Assembly (NCBI RefSeq): GCF_026391055.1
Contig: NZ_JAPLET010000030.1
Coordinates: forward strand, 124,001-188,000
Source of the DNA: Spirosoma sp.
GTDB lineage: Bacteria > Bacteroidota > Bacteroidia > Cytophagales > Spirosomataceae
Direction of reading: 5' to 3'
DNA: 64,000 bases
Positions 32,815-42,300 of this stretch are shown piece by piece (the stretch's first letter is position 1; each line of letters begins with the position of its first letter). The position numbers were made by a program, and so were the translations under genes. The notes beneath the pieces were generated by a model that ran no database searches, was not told where the DNA came from, and worked only from the letters and a program-made list of their open reading frames with translations.

Positions 32815-35055
32815 TCAGGAAATGCGTCTGGGAAAAGATACATAAAAGGTTGTTGTCTGGTAAGGAACACTCTCAAACCAGACCTTGCCCTGGTGACGGC
32901 TCAGGATACGTTTAACGATGGCCAGTCCTACGCCATAGCCTTCGTAGCTTGCCGCCGAGTCGAGTCGCTGAAAAAGTTCAAATACTTTGCCCGCCTGTTT
33001 CATGTCAATGCCAATCCCATTATCCGTTACGGCGTAAATGACTTCCTGGTTGCTTTGCATACCTCTCACCGATATACGGGCCTCGGGCACCGGGCGGGTG
33101 TATTTGATGGCGTTGGAAAGGAGGTTACTGAACACCTGATTCACCATGGTCTGGTCGCCCTCCAGATCGGGTGTTTCGCCGATCTGGAGGGTAATGGTAC
33201 GAGCGGTTTCGCCCATCAGCAGCTCTTCGCGCAGTTGTTGGAGCATCTCGCTTATCGGCAACAATCGCCGGGTCAATCCCGAGCTGCCTACCTGCGAATA
33301 CTGCAGAATGTTGCGAATGAGCATACTCATCCGGTCACTGGCTTTCGTAATCCTGTCGAAGATGCCTCTGGCGGTCTCATCCATCTGATGGCCGTAATCT
33401 TCCTGGTAAATCTCAGTGTATCGCTTGATCGACGACAGGGGTGACCGCAAATCATGCGAAACCGTGTAGCTGAAGGCTTCCAGTTCTTCATTGGCCAGCC
33501 GCAACTGTTCGTTCAGCGAACGAATCTGGTTGGCTTTACCCGCTACGATCTGCAAAAGATCTTCGCGGAGTTTCAGGGCCAGCGCTACCTCCACCTGTTG
33601 CCAGGGCAGGGATTTATTCCGGACGGTCTGGGTCCATTTATCAAAGCTTTTACGCGGACTAAGTCGCACATCACCGGTGTTCGTTCGCTCGACCGGCTTA
33701 TCGGGATTCCCCCCCCAGGAAACCTGCTGTATCTGCTCGGGCTTAAACCAAAGCAGGTACTCATTCATCTGCCGCGACAGAACGACCATTAAAACCCCGG
33801 CGGCTTTGTCACGAAACCCTTCTGCCGGTGCATATAGATTAGGCAGTTGGTTGGTCTGGAATACACTTTCGGAGGTTGTATTCTTGAGCCAGTCGATCAG
33901 GGTTAGTATGTCGTCCGGTGCCGGGGTATCGCCCAGCAGATGCAGTTCTTCTTCGAATAGCAGAGCCGCGCCGGTGGCTTCATTCAGATCCAGGGCGGTA
34001 ATGGGATGTTTGGTTAGCCCCTGTACAACATCCCAATCGGCCGTCATCTGTTGATGGAGAGCCTGTTCATTGTCGTGCAGCCGTCCCGAAACCTCAGCGT
34101 CTTCATCGTCTTTACGGATTTCCAGTACCGTCGATAGTAGTTGGCTCACGAGTTTAATTGACTGCCGGGCGGGGTAGTCGATGAACCGGGGACCACTGTA
34201 ATGGTGACAGGCAATAAGGCCCCATAACTCAGAACGGTAGAGTAAGGAAATGCTCATACTCGCTCCAACGCCCATATTCGACAGATACTCGATGTGTACT
34301 GGTGAAACGGCGCGTAAGTTCGCATGTGTCAGGTCGAGCGGACGGTCATACTGCGCAACATTGACCGGCAAGATGGGTACCCGGGGCTCGTTAACATCGG
34401 CAACACCCCGAACCAGGTTAATTTTATAAAGCTCCCGCGCCTGCCGGGGAATGTCGGAAGCCGGATAGTGCAGCCCCAGAAACGGCACAAGATGTTCCTC
34501 GCGCGCTTCAGCAACTACCTCACCGTGCCAGTCCTCGCCGAATCGATAGATCATTACCCGGTCAAAACCCGTAATCTGTTTTATCTGCTGAGCCGTCTTT
34601 TCCAGCAGTTGAGCGAGGGTCTTACTCCGCTGGATATCGCTCATAGCCTGCGCAAGCAGCGTGTGCAGGGGTTTCGACAAGCCGCCATAAAGCTGGCTCG
34701 TCGGCTCCAGTTCTACAATCAGGGCTCCGTCGTGGCGGTGAACGATAGCCAGCCAATCGCGTCCGTGAAGTTTGAGGGGGTACGGATTAAAGGCCTCCGG
34801 TGTCCCGCTGCGCATAGCGATTACGAGCATGTCGTGAAGCAGACTGCCCGACAGATCGCCTAGCTGAAGGTTCACTAAAGGCTGACCAATAAGACTGTTT
34901 ACAGGTTGCCCAGCCAGTCCTTCTATGTTTTCGCTAACCTGCCAAATGGTGAACGCAACTGGATCAATGGCTATCAAAAAACCATATGACTGAATAAAGC
35001 CAGGCCATTGGATAGGCTCCTTTTCACAGTTGGTCAGATCAGGTGTTACTTTCAT
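32815..35055 (-). CDS. bphP: Bacteriophytochrome sensor histidine kinase
   Basis: A 746-residue red/far-red photoreceptor with PAS-GAF-PHY-HisKA-HATPase layout. The biliverdin-attachment Cys10 is in LTNCEKEPIQWPG. GAF contacts are Asp201 in PASDIPRQARELY, His254 in SPVHIEYLSNMGVGASMSIS, and His284/285 in ACHHYSGPR. The PHY tongue motif PRKSFDKW is at 467-474, the phospho-acceptor His534 in SYTVSHDLRSPLS, and ATP-lid motifs are VTDNGIGIDM and GYGVGLAIVKR. The usual PHG near the start is SYG (His to Tyr). It is first in the proposed light-sensing operon. No heme oxygenase gene is in the window. Confidence 0.96.
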   Translation of the reverse strand: MKVTPDLTNCEKEPIQWPGFIQSYGFLIAIDPVAFTIWQVSENIEGLAGQPVNSLIGQPLVNLQLGDLSGSLLHDMLVIAMRSGTPEAFNPYPLKLHGRDWLAIVHRHDGALIVELEPTSQLYGGLSKPLHTLLAQAMSDIQRSKTLAQLLEKTAQQIKQITGFDRVMIYRFGEDWHGEVVAEAREEHLVPFLGLHYPASDIPRQARELYKINLVRGVADVNEPRVPILPVNVAQYDRPLDLTHANLRAVSPVHIEYLSNMGVGASMSISLLYRSELWGLIACHHYSGPRFIDYPARQSIKLVSQLLSTVLEIRKDDEDAEVSGRLHDNEQALHQQMTADWDVVQGLTKHPITALDLNEATGAALLFEEELHLLGDTPAPDDILTLIDWLKNTTSESVFQTNQLPNLYAPAEGFRDKAAGVLMVVLSRQMNEYLLWFKPEQIQQVSWGGNPDKPVERTNTGDVRLSPRKSFDKWTQTVRNKSLPWQQVEVALALKLREDLLQIVAGKANQIRSLNEQLRLANEELEAFSYTVSHDLRSPLSSIKRYTEIYQEDYGHQMDETARGIFDRITKASDRMSMLIRNILQYSQVGSSGLTRRLLPISEMLQQLREELLMGETARTITLQIGETPDLEGDQTMVNQVFSNLLSNAIKYTRPVPEARISVRGMQSNQEVIYAVTDNGIGIDMKQAGKVFELFQRLDSAASYEGYGVGLAIVKRILSRHQGKVWFESVPYQTTTFYVSFPRRIS

Positions 35056-35341
35056 AGTATACAGTTTGGGCGCTAGCGCTACAGGTCGGCATAGACGTTT
35101 CCAGTAATACCGGTGGTTAGTGCTAACAAACGTTTATTTAGCTCACACCTCAGTAATTACCTAAACAACACCACGCAAAATTACTCATATCAAAGCAGAT
35201 TATTAAATGTATATACCTAAGTTCATAAACTTCTTACAGAGAACTGTAAATGATTATATCTTTTTGTCAACAACAAATTACCCAAACATACAGAACGTAT
35301 AATCTTTGATTAGGAATATGAAGCGGCACAGCCCTGGACCC
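35056..35341. other. AT-rich upstream region of the photosensory operon, no gene
   Basis: I see no coding sequence here. Read on the minus strand, two copies of the -7-type box TAnnTTTG occur at 35283-35290 and 35176-35183 (both complementary strand), but neither has a TTTG box at the right distance, so a promoter is possible but not assigned. Confidence 0.4.
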
Positions 35342-35399
35342 AGGAAGTTGTTTGAGTGAATCGCTTTGGCCACAAAGCGATTCACTCAAACAACTTCCT
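35342..35399. terminator. 27-bp perfect hairpin overlapping the recombinase stop codon (family B)
   Basis: Arms 35342-35368 and 35373-35399 pair perfectly around a GCCA loop. The right arm covers two of the three bases of the recombinase stop codon (35398-35400), so the hairpin starts within the gene. Its outer sequence matches the repeat at 3731-3803. It lies between two minus-strand units and most likely ends the recombinase transcript. Confidence 0.75.
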
Positions 35400-36303
35400 A
35401 TTTTTTCGCCTTTGGATGGGCCTGATCGTATGTTTTCTTTAGCTGGTCGAGGCTGGTGTGGGTATAAATCTGAGTAGCCGCCAGGCTGCTGTGTCCGAGC
35501 AGATCTTTAATGGCGTTCAGATCGGCCCCCCGGTTGAGCAGATGGGTAGCAAAGGTATGCCGTAGCACGTGCGGGCTCTTGGTGCCAAGGGTAGTGACCA
35601 GTGTTAAATGGCGTTTTACGATGCGCTGGATGAGTACCGGATACGCAGCCACACCCTTGTCGCTGACGATTAAGTGAACAGCATCGGCCTGGCCCGAGAA
35701 CTCTTTTTCTTTGAGGAGACTGTATTGCTGAATCAGCTCGAACAGCGGCTGGTTTAAGGGTACAATACGGTGTTTGTTCCGCTTGCCGAGTACGATAATG
35801 GTTTTCTCGTAAAGATTAACATCGGTGGTTTTCAGGCCAGTCAGTTCGCTCAGACGAATGCCGGTTCCGTAGAGGAGTTCCAGCACCAGTTTATCCCGGA
35901 TCCCCTCAAAAGTGTCTGGGAACTCGATGTCGTCGAGCAGCATTTCCATCGGCTTTTCTTCGACATATTGCGGCAGTCGCTTGCTGGCTTTCAAGGCCTG
36001 AATCTTCGACATGGGGTCGAAGTCAATCACTTTGCGACGCAGTAGAAACCCAAAGAAATTCCGGAGCGTTGCTATTTTCCGGTTTACGGACGATTTATCC
36101 ATGCCGCTCTCCACCAAACTCACAATCCAGGAGCGCACATGCCGGAAGTCGGCCCGTTCGGGTTGGTCGACGTTGCACTCGGTAAGCAGAAAGGTGCAGA
36201 ATTGCTCCAGGTCATTGGCGTAGGCCGTCAGGGTATGATGGCTCAGCCGTTTTTCGTAGCGTATGTGAGCGAGGAAATCTTGACCAGGATTTATTTGATT
36301 CAT
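35398..36303 (-). CDS. XerC/XerD-family tyrosine recombinase
   Basis: About 301 residues from ATG 36303; a TTG at 36330 could add nine. The N-terminal SAM-like domain (FLAHIRYEKRLSHHTLTAYANDL) and the catalytic set are complete. Counted from the TTG at 36330, the latter are Arg159 (GTGIRLSEL), Lys183 (GKRNKHR), His254 and Arg257 (HVLRHTFATHLL), His280 (LGHSSLAATQ) and Tyr289 (IYTHTS). Length and sequence are those of chromosome-dimer-resolution recombinases rather than phage integrases. It is not next to a recognisable attachment site or mobile element, so it is probably the host XerC or XerD. Confidence 0.9.
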   Translation of the reverse strand: MNQINPGQDFLAHIRYEKRLSHHTLTAYANDLEQFCTFLLTECNVDQPERADFRHVRSWIVSLVESGMDKSSVNRKIATLRNFFGFLLRRKVIDFDPMSKIQALKASKRLPQYVEEKPMEMLLDDIEFPDTFEGIRDKLVLELLYGTGIRLSELTGLKTTDVNLYEKTIIVLGKRNKHRIVPLNQPLFELIQQYSLLKEKEFSGQADAVHLIVSDKGVAAYPVLIQRIVKRHLTLVTTLGTKSPHVLRHTFATHLLNRGADLNAIKDLLGHSSLAATQIYTHTSLDQLKKTYDQAHPKAKK

Positions 36304-36510
36304 TTGATTCCAATGATTTTGGCTTACCAAATTTAATCATCTTACGTTAGAACCTGGCTTTATTTACTTTGCCTGATGCTCCCGACGTTGCTGCCAAAGC
36401 AAGCCACGACAATCGACTGAATCCTGCAAACACAAGCTCTACACCTAAATCGACAGCACGAATAAGATAAATCAGGCAGATCAAAAAAATCTAGGTTAAG
36501 AATCCTGGTC
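36304..36510. other. Intergenic region with no gene found
   Basis: It holds no reading frame I would support. A sequence cacgaataaga (about 36457-36467) is complementary to tcttattcgtg just past the terminator at 36511-36543, so the region may fold into a larger stem enclosing that terminator. Confidence 0.4.
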
Positions 36511-36543
36511 AAAAAAAAGCAGCAAACATCTCTGTCTGCTGCT
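36511..36543 (-). terminator. Rho-independent terminator of rpsU
   Basis: On the minus strand the stem AGCAGCA...TGCTGCT (36518-36524 and 36537-36543) is followed at once by a run of eight T (36511-36518). It lies about 100 bp downstream of the bS21 gene. It is the clearest classic terminator in the window. Confidence 0.8.
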
Positions 36544-36646
36544 CTTATTCGTGTTTTATCTGGTGATTCGGCATCGTTGACTGCGCAATCAACGATTCAT
36601 CCACGACCAACTTCACACCACCAGCGTAGCTGATGACCGAACAATT

Positions 36647-36844
36647 CTATTGCTCGGTATGGTTGCCGTACATCCGCTCTTTGTAAGCGGCTTTGATGAT
36701 TTCTGTGCGACGCTTTACCGACGGTTTCTGGAAAGCCGTCCGCGACCGCAACTGCCGCAACACGCCCGTCTTCTCGAATTTCTTCTTGAAGCGTTTCAGG
36801 GCCTTGTCAATCGACTCGTTGTCTTTTACGTTAATGATAAGCAT
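36647..36844 (-). CDS. rpsU: 30S ribosomal protein bS21
   Basis: A 65-residue basic protein with the bS21 signature: MLIINVKDNESIDKALKRFK at the start and KPSVKRRTEIIKAAYKERM in the middle. It binds late to the small ribosomal subunit near the anti-Shine-Dalgarno region. In Bacteroidota bS21 takes part in hiding that region, fitting the weak ribosome-binding sites seen here. It is a single gene with its own promoter and terminator, divergent from the Ppx/GppA gene. Confidence 0.97.
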   Translation of the reverse strand: MLIINVKDNESIDKALKRFKKKFEKTGVLRQLRSRTAFQKPSVKRRTEIIKAAYKERMYGNHTEQ

Positions 36845-36879
36845 GTTCTAATTTTTCTGTTTTAGCTAAAACCGGACGG

Positions 36880-36911
36880 CAAAGGTAATAGTTTTGCATC
36901 TATGAAGCAAG
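36880..36911. promoter_or_regulatory. Back-to-back -7 boxes of divergent promoters (rpsU and ppx)
   Basis: On the minus strand TACCTTTG (36880-36887) fits the Bacteroidota -7 box TAnnTTTG, with CTTG 20 bp upstream (36908-36911) as a near -33 box. On the plus strand TAGTTTTG (36889-36896) fits the same box only 5 nt before the Ppx ATG at 36902, which suggests a leaderless or very short 5' UTR. No plus-strand -33 box is seen. Confidence 0.45.
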
Positions 36912-37822
36912 CCATTATCGACTTAGGTACCAATACATTTCATCTTCTCATTGCCGAAAAAACCGATACCGGCTATACAACGCTGTTTCGCGAAAGTCGG
37001 CCCGCCAAGATTGGGCAGGCCGGTATCAATCAGGGCATCATCACCGAGGAAGGTATCGAACGGGCCCTGGGCGTACTCACGTATTTCCGGCAGGTGCTCG
37101 ATTACCATGCTGTAGCGTTCGACCAGATCATAGCCACGGGTACCAGCGCCATTCGGGTGGCTAGAAATCAGCAGAACTTCATCGATCGGGTTCGGGACGC
37201 AACGGGCATCCCGATTCAGGTGATCTCCGGTGAGCAGGAGGCCGAATACATTTATAAAGGCGTTCGGGCCGCCGGGGCGCTGGACGAAGCCACCTCGCTG
37301 GTGATGGACATTGGCGGGGGCAGCGTCGAATTTATCCTGGGCAATCAATCGCGTATCTTCTGGAAACAGAGCTTCGAGATTGGCGGACAGCGGCTCCGCG
37401 AACGGTTTATGTCTACCGACCCTATCAACCCGGGCAGCATCCGGCGGCTTCACGATTATTTTCAGGAACAGTTAGTACCACTGGCCAATGCCATTCACCA
37501 GTACGAGCCAACGGTGCTGGTTGGCTCATCGGGGTCCTTCGACACACTGGTCGATATGTGGTGCATGCACGAACAGGGGCACCTGCCCGACCCGCAGCAG
37601 GCCGCGTTCACACTGCCCGTTGGCGAATTTTACCGGGCTTACGAGTTACTGATTACCCGTAATCACGCCGAGCGCATGAAGATTCCCGGCATGATCGAGC
37701 TGCGCGTCGACATGATCGTGGTGGCCGTCTGCCTGATCGACTTTGTCCTCAAAACCTACGGTATTTCGCAAATCCGCACATCGACCTATTCACTCAAAGA
37801 AGGGGTGCTTGCATCTCTGTAG
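36902..37822 (+). CDS. Ppx/GppA-family exopolyphosphatase
   Basis: A 306-residue member of the ASKHA fold. Visible motifs are IDLGTNTFHLLIAE (phosphate 1), GTSAIRVARN, ISGEQEAEYIYKGV, VMDIGGGSVEFIL (phosphate 2) and VLVGSSGSFD. Proteins of this short single-module type hydrolyse inorganic polyphosphate or pppGpp; which one cannot be said. Divergent from rpsU. The tail includes RVDMIVVAVCLIDFVL, usual for Bacteroidota members. Confidence 0.92.
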   Translation: MKQAIIDLGTNTFHLLIAEKTDTGYTTLFRESRPAKIGQAGINQGIITEEGIERALGVLTYFRQVLDYHAVAFDQIIATGTSAIRVARNQQNFIDRVRDATGIPIQVISGEQEAEYIYKGVRAAGALDEATSLVMDIGGGSVEFILGNQSRIFWKQSFEIGGQRLRERFMSTDPINPGSIRRLHDYFQEQLVPLANAIHQYEPTVLVGSSGSFDTLVDMWCMHEQGHLPDPQQAAFTLPVGEFYRAYELLITRNHAERMKIPGMIELRVDMIVVAVCLIDFVLKTYGISQIRTSTYSLKEGVLASL

Positions 37823-37835
37823 TACCGAGCCAGTG

Positions 37836-37870
37836 TAATATCGAGCGACCGTCCCGGTCGCTCGATATTA
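37836..37870. terminator. 16-bp hairpin between convergent genes
   Basis: taatatcgagcgaccg (37836-37851) pairs perfectly with 37855-37870 around a TCC loop. It sits between the stops of the Ppx gene (plus) and the SusD gene (minus), so it probably ends both transcripts. Confidence 0.75.
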
Positions 37871-37880
37871 GAGAATACGA

Positions 37881-39302
37881 CTATCGTTTATCCCACCAGA
37901 GCGGTTCCGAGAGCGCTACTTCTGTGGGTACATTGATCCCATTCTTTGTTGTTTCGCCGTTCGGGTAGGCTACCCGGCGGATGTACGTTGGCAGAGCAGC
38001 ATTGACCGGCAGTTTGAAGCCTTTGTATTGGTAATCGTACCGACGGGCATCATTCCAGGCTTCGGGATTCAGGTACATGGCCACGTATTTTTCCTTGAAG
38101 ATGAGGTCGCGGGTGAGGGCGTCGGCACCCACGCTGACCACTGGATTTGCGACGTACGCATCCCGGGCCGCAGTGGCTACGCCGAACTTGTCCATATTGG
38201 CCCGGATACCGGCCAGATAAGCGGCATAGGCGCGGGCCTTGTCACCAACTGCCAAAGCTGCTTCAGCTTCCACGAACTTCATTTCCGCGAAGGTTACAAT
38301 CAACACCGGCGACGCATCGCCGGTGAGGGGCGAATTGAGCGAGATGTACGACTCGTCTTTTGTCGTGTTGTTGCCGCCTACATTACCCTGGCCGTTTATG
38401 GTTCCTTTATAATCGTTGTTAACGGTTTTATCCGTGATCTTCTCAATTCGCGGGTCGAAAACCCCGTATGTCGTGCCGTTCAGCTGATTCACCAGCTGCG
38501 TCGACAGCCAGCCGTCGAGTACCAAAGCGGCATTATTTCGGGCCACCTGCGCCCAGGGATTCCGCAGCAGGAACGACGACATCTGGGCATCATCGGCGTT
38601 GGCCGTGTACGATTTCGCTGTCGCGTCGAGCACATCGGCAGGCTTGTAAGCACTTGTTTTAGAGACTTTGTTCAGCATCCTCGCCTTGAGGGCGTAGGCC
38701 GTTTTTGTCCAGGCAGCCGTGCTTCCTTTGTGGATCAGGTCGTTGGCAGCACTAAGTTTTACCTTCGAATCGGTTTTGGCCAGTTCCGTAATGGCTTCGT
38801 TCAGCAGATTCAGCGCCGTGGTATACAGCGTTTCGGCGGTGTCGTATTTCGGCGTCAGGGTCGTTCCGGTGAAGGCATCGGAAAAAGGCGCGCTGCCAAA
38901 CGTGTCGGCGATCAGCGTGAGGTGATACGACAGCATAACATCGGCCGCCCCAACGTATTCCGACGCACCCTGTTCCTGCGCTTTCCGCTTCATGTCGTAC
39001 AGATCAGCCATACCAAAATAAACGGGGTCCCAGGTTCCGGTATAGTCTGTAATCTGGTACGTATCCGTCGATCCACCAGCGCCCGGACTCGCCAGATACT
39101 GCACAAAATACGACGTAATGTTACCGACCCGCTGCGAGTTAAGGGCCGTTTTCTGGGTGGTTGTCGAGAGAAACGCACTCAGTGGCGGATTGTCGATCAG
39201 CGTCGGATTCTGATTCAATTCAAAATAATCCTTGCACCCGCCGAGGCTCCAGATAAGAAGCAGAGCCAGCAGCGAACGCATATAGTTCGGAGAGAATTTC
39301 AT
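37881..39302 (-). CDS. SusD-family lipoprotein (SusD-like_2 type)
   Basis: A 473-residue lipoprotein with lipobox LGGC (Cys23) and KDYFELNQNPTLIDNPPLSA, which is the opening of the SusD-like_2 subfamily. Later segments (TFAEMKFVEAEAALAVGDKARAYAAY, LIFKEKYVAMYLNPEAWNDARR) are typical TPR and C-terminal regions. It is 24 bp downstream of its SusC partner. Unlike the pair at 20-26 kb, no sigma factor, anti-sigma factor or enzyme is attached, so its substrate is open. Confidence 0.95.
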   Translation of the reverse strand: MKFSPNYMRSLLALLLIWSLGGCKDYFELNQNPTLIDNPPLSAFLSTTTQKTALNSQRVGNITSYFVQYLASPGAGGSTDTYQITDYTGTWDPVYFGMADLYDMKRKAQEQGASEYVGAADVMLSYHLTLIADTFGSAPFSDAFTGTTLTPKYDTAETLYTTALNLLNEAITELAKTDSKVKLSAANDLIHKGSTAAWTKTAYALKARMLNKVSKTSAYKPADVLDATAKSYTANADDAQMSSFLLRNPWAQVARNNAALVLDGWLSTQLVNQLNGTTYGVFDPRIEKITDKTVNNDYKGTINGQGNVGGNNTTKDESYISLNSPLTGDASPVLIVTFAEMKFVEAEAALAVGDKARAYAAYLAGIRANMDKFGVATAARDAYVANPVVSVGADALTRDLIFKEKYVAMYLNPEAWNDARRYDYQYKGFKLPVNAALPTYIRRVAYPNGETTKNGINVPTEVALSEPLWWDKR

Positions 39303-39326
39303 AGTAGCTTGAAAAGAAAGTGATAC

Positions 39327-42300
39327 TTAAAAACCAACGTTGAGAGTAAACAGGAAGCTTCGCACGGCGGGATAAGTGAAGCCAGTGAAGCCATCTACGT
39401 TACTGCCGCTGTTGGTCGAGCTGGTTTCAGGATCATAGCCCGTGTATTTAGTCCACAGCCACAGGTTGTTGCCCGTTACCCCCAGGCGGGCATTTTTCAC
39501 GAACGATTTCTTCAGCAGCGTGGTGGGCAGACTGTACGAAAACCCAACCGAGCGAAGCCGAACCCAGGAGGCATCTTCGATAAAGTTTTCCGATACGCCC
39601 CGGTGAATGTTCCGGTAAAAACCATTGCCATAATCGACGCCATCCGGTCCCTTACCCTGACCCAGCCAAACAGCTTTGGTGTTGGGCGTGCCATCGGCCA
39701 GCACACCCTCAAAGACCTTCGTATCGTTGCGGTCTTCGGTGTATTTGGCAATGCCGAAGGCCGAGAAGAAGTTGCTCAACTGGTTGTAACGATACTGTCC
39801 AACGCGGGCATCAAACAAAGCAGTCAGGGAGAAATCACCGTACCGGAGAGTGTTGGTGATCCCGCCAATCCATTTGGGCTGCGAGTTGCCCAGCAGTTTC
39901 TGCGCCGTGTTGATAACCGGAAACCCATTGGCTCCAATCACAACAGGACGGCTCCGGTCGAGTTCGACGGTTTCCTCTGTCGGGTTGGCGTAATACCGTT
40001 TGTAGCTCCGTCCGTAGAGGTTTCCATAAGCATAGCCCGGCACCAATTTCATCGTGACCGTCGAGCTGGAATAGCCGAACTGTGAGGCATAGTTGATTTC
40101 GGTAAGCCCCTCTCGAATGCTCAGGATTTTATTGCGGTTGGCCGAGAAATTGAGATTTACATCCCAGTTGAATTTGCCCGTCCGGATGGGCGTAGCGCGC
40201 AGAATCAGTTCAATACCCCGGTTACGCATGGAGCCGGAGTTGATGGCAGCATTTACGTAGCCCGTGGACGAGGTCACGTCGACGCGAATGATCTGGTCTT
40301 TACTGATGGAGTTGTAATACGTAAAGTCCAGCCCGAAGCGGTTGTTGAGAAAGTTCATTTCAAGACCACCTTCAAAAGTATCGGTGAATTCCGGGCGCAG
40401 GCTTGGGTCGCCAAGCAGTGCCCCCCGCGTGAATCCCGTTGTGCCGGAGGGCAGTTGGGTGTAGGACGAATAGCCCGTAACGGTCGAGTACGGAGCGGCA
40501 TCTTTACCGATCTTGGCGTACGATGCCCGCAGCTTGCCCAGACTGATGAATTGAGGAAGTTGAAACTGCTGCGAGAACAGATAGCCAAGGCTTACCGAGG
40601 GGTAAAAGAACGAATTATTGGGGGCCATGAGCGAGGAGGTAATGTCATTCCGGCCCGTCAGCGTCAGGAACAGGTAGTCCTTATAATCCATGGTCAGCTC
40701 CCCGAAAATACCCATCAGGCGGTAGTCTTCGGCACTTTGTGTAGGAACTATCGTTTTGGCATTTCTGAGGTCGAAGTAGTTGTAGACGGTCAACTCCGTC
40801 CCCTCGGCCCCGAAACCACGAATCCGGCGGTCGTATAAATCGTGCCCCACGCGTAGGGTCGCGTTTATATCGGAACCAAACTTGGTGTTGGCGCTGGCCG
40901 CAAACGTGGAGGTAATGGCGCGAAAGTTCGTGTTATACTGGTACACAAAGCCGAGGCCATTGTCTTCATAAATTCGTTCGTTGGCAATGCCCGATGGACC
41001 GGGGGCTGTCCGTTTACGATCTTCGGAATAGGTATCCAGCCCAGCGCGGTAGTTCAGCGTCAGCCACGACAGGGGGGTGTAGGTGAAGTTTAACCCGCCT
41101 ACCAGACGATTCACATTATCCCGCAGTTTGTTGGTCATGGCACCGTAGATAGGGTTACCATTTCCGTATGTCTTGTACGAACCGTCGGCATTGAGGTAAT
41201 CCCGAACGTCGTAACGGGGCGACCAGTAGCTGAGGCTTTCGTTGTAGCGATCGGCGTTGTAGCGGTCGCCACCCGAGTTAATGAAATTCAGGTTGGCGCT
41301 GGTGCTGAACTTGTCGCTGAACTTCACGTTGGTGTTCAGGCGAACCGACAGTTTGTTGTAGTTGGTGAACGGAATAACGCCATCCTGCGTCACATGCCCG
41401 ATGGACGACAGATAAGTAATCTTGTCGCTCCCACCCGAAAAAGACAGGTTGTTCTGGAACTGTTTGCCGGTATAAAACGCATCCCGAAAGTGATTGTACA
41501 GCTTCTGCGGGTGCGTCGGGTCGATCTTGATGGCCTCCGCTACAGTTGGCCCCCAGGAAGGAAAAAAGTCCTGCGGGTTATACACGCCCGAATAGCCGAT
41601 GGTGTATTTATCCTGCACCTCGGGGTATTTGTTCACATTCTCGAACCCATATGTACCGCTGTAATTAGCCCGTAACGCACCTGCTCTACCGGACTTGGTG
41701 GTGATAACGACCACACCATTGGCACCCCGTAACCCATACAAAGCCGTAGCCGCCCCGCCCTTCAGGATGTTAATGGTTTCCACATCGTCGGGGTTAATAT
41801 CAGCAGCCCGGTTCGACGCCCCCCGAAACTCGGCCCCTGAATTGGTGGTTCCGGTCGATGTGCTGTTGTCGAATAGCACACCGTCGACAACGAACAGCGG
41901 CTGGTTGTCGCGGCTGGCGTCGATGGAGTTGATACCCCGGATCAGAATCCGTGCCCCCTGCCCTGGTGCCCCGCCAGTGCTGGAAATCGTTACCCCGGCC
42001 ACTTTGCCCTGTAGGGCGTTGACCAGATTGGTCTGTCGGTTCTGAACGATTTGCTCGGCATTAACACTCTGTGTAGCATATCCCAAGGCTTTTTTATCGC
42101 GGCTGATACCCAAGGCCGTCACCACCACCTCGTTAAGCATTTTATTGTCCGTCTTCAATGCCAGACTGATGCTGGTGCGGCTCCCTACGGCTACCTCCTG
42201 GCTTTCGTACCCAATGTAGCTGAATACCAGAACTGAACTTCCGGGAGTGGCCCGGATAGTATACTGTCCGTTTTCGTTGGTCAGCGTACCAACCGTTGTG

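Noticed and set aside
35398-36303. Tyrosine recombinase considered as an integrase of a genomic island
   Set aside because: Length and motifs are those of Xer recombinases, there is no tRNA or attachment repeat, and flanking genes are ordinary chromosomal genes.
38028-39323. Plus-strand frame of 431 codons opposite the second SusD gene
   Set aside because: Antisense shadow of a clear SusD; Arg/Gly/Val-rich with no domain.
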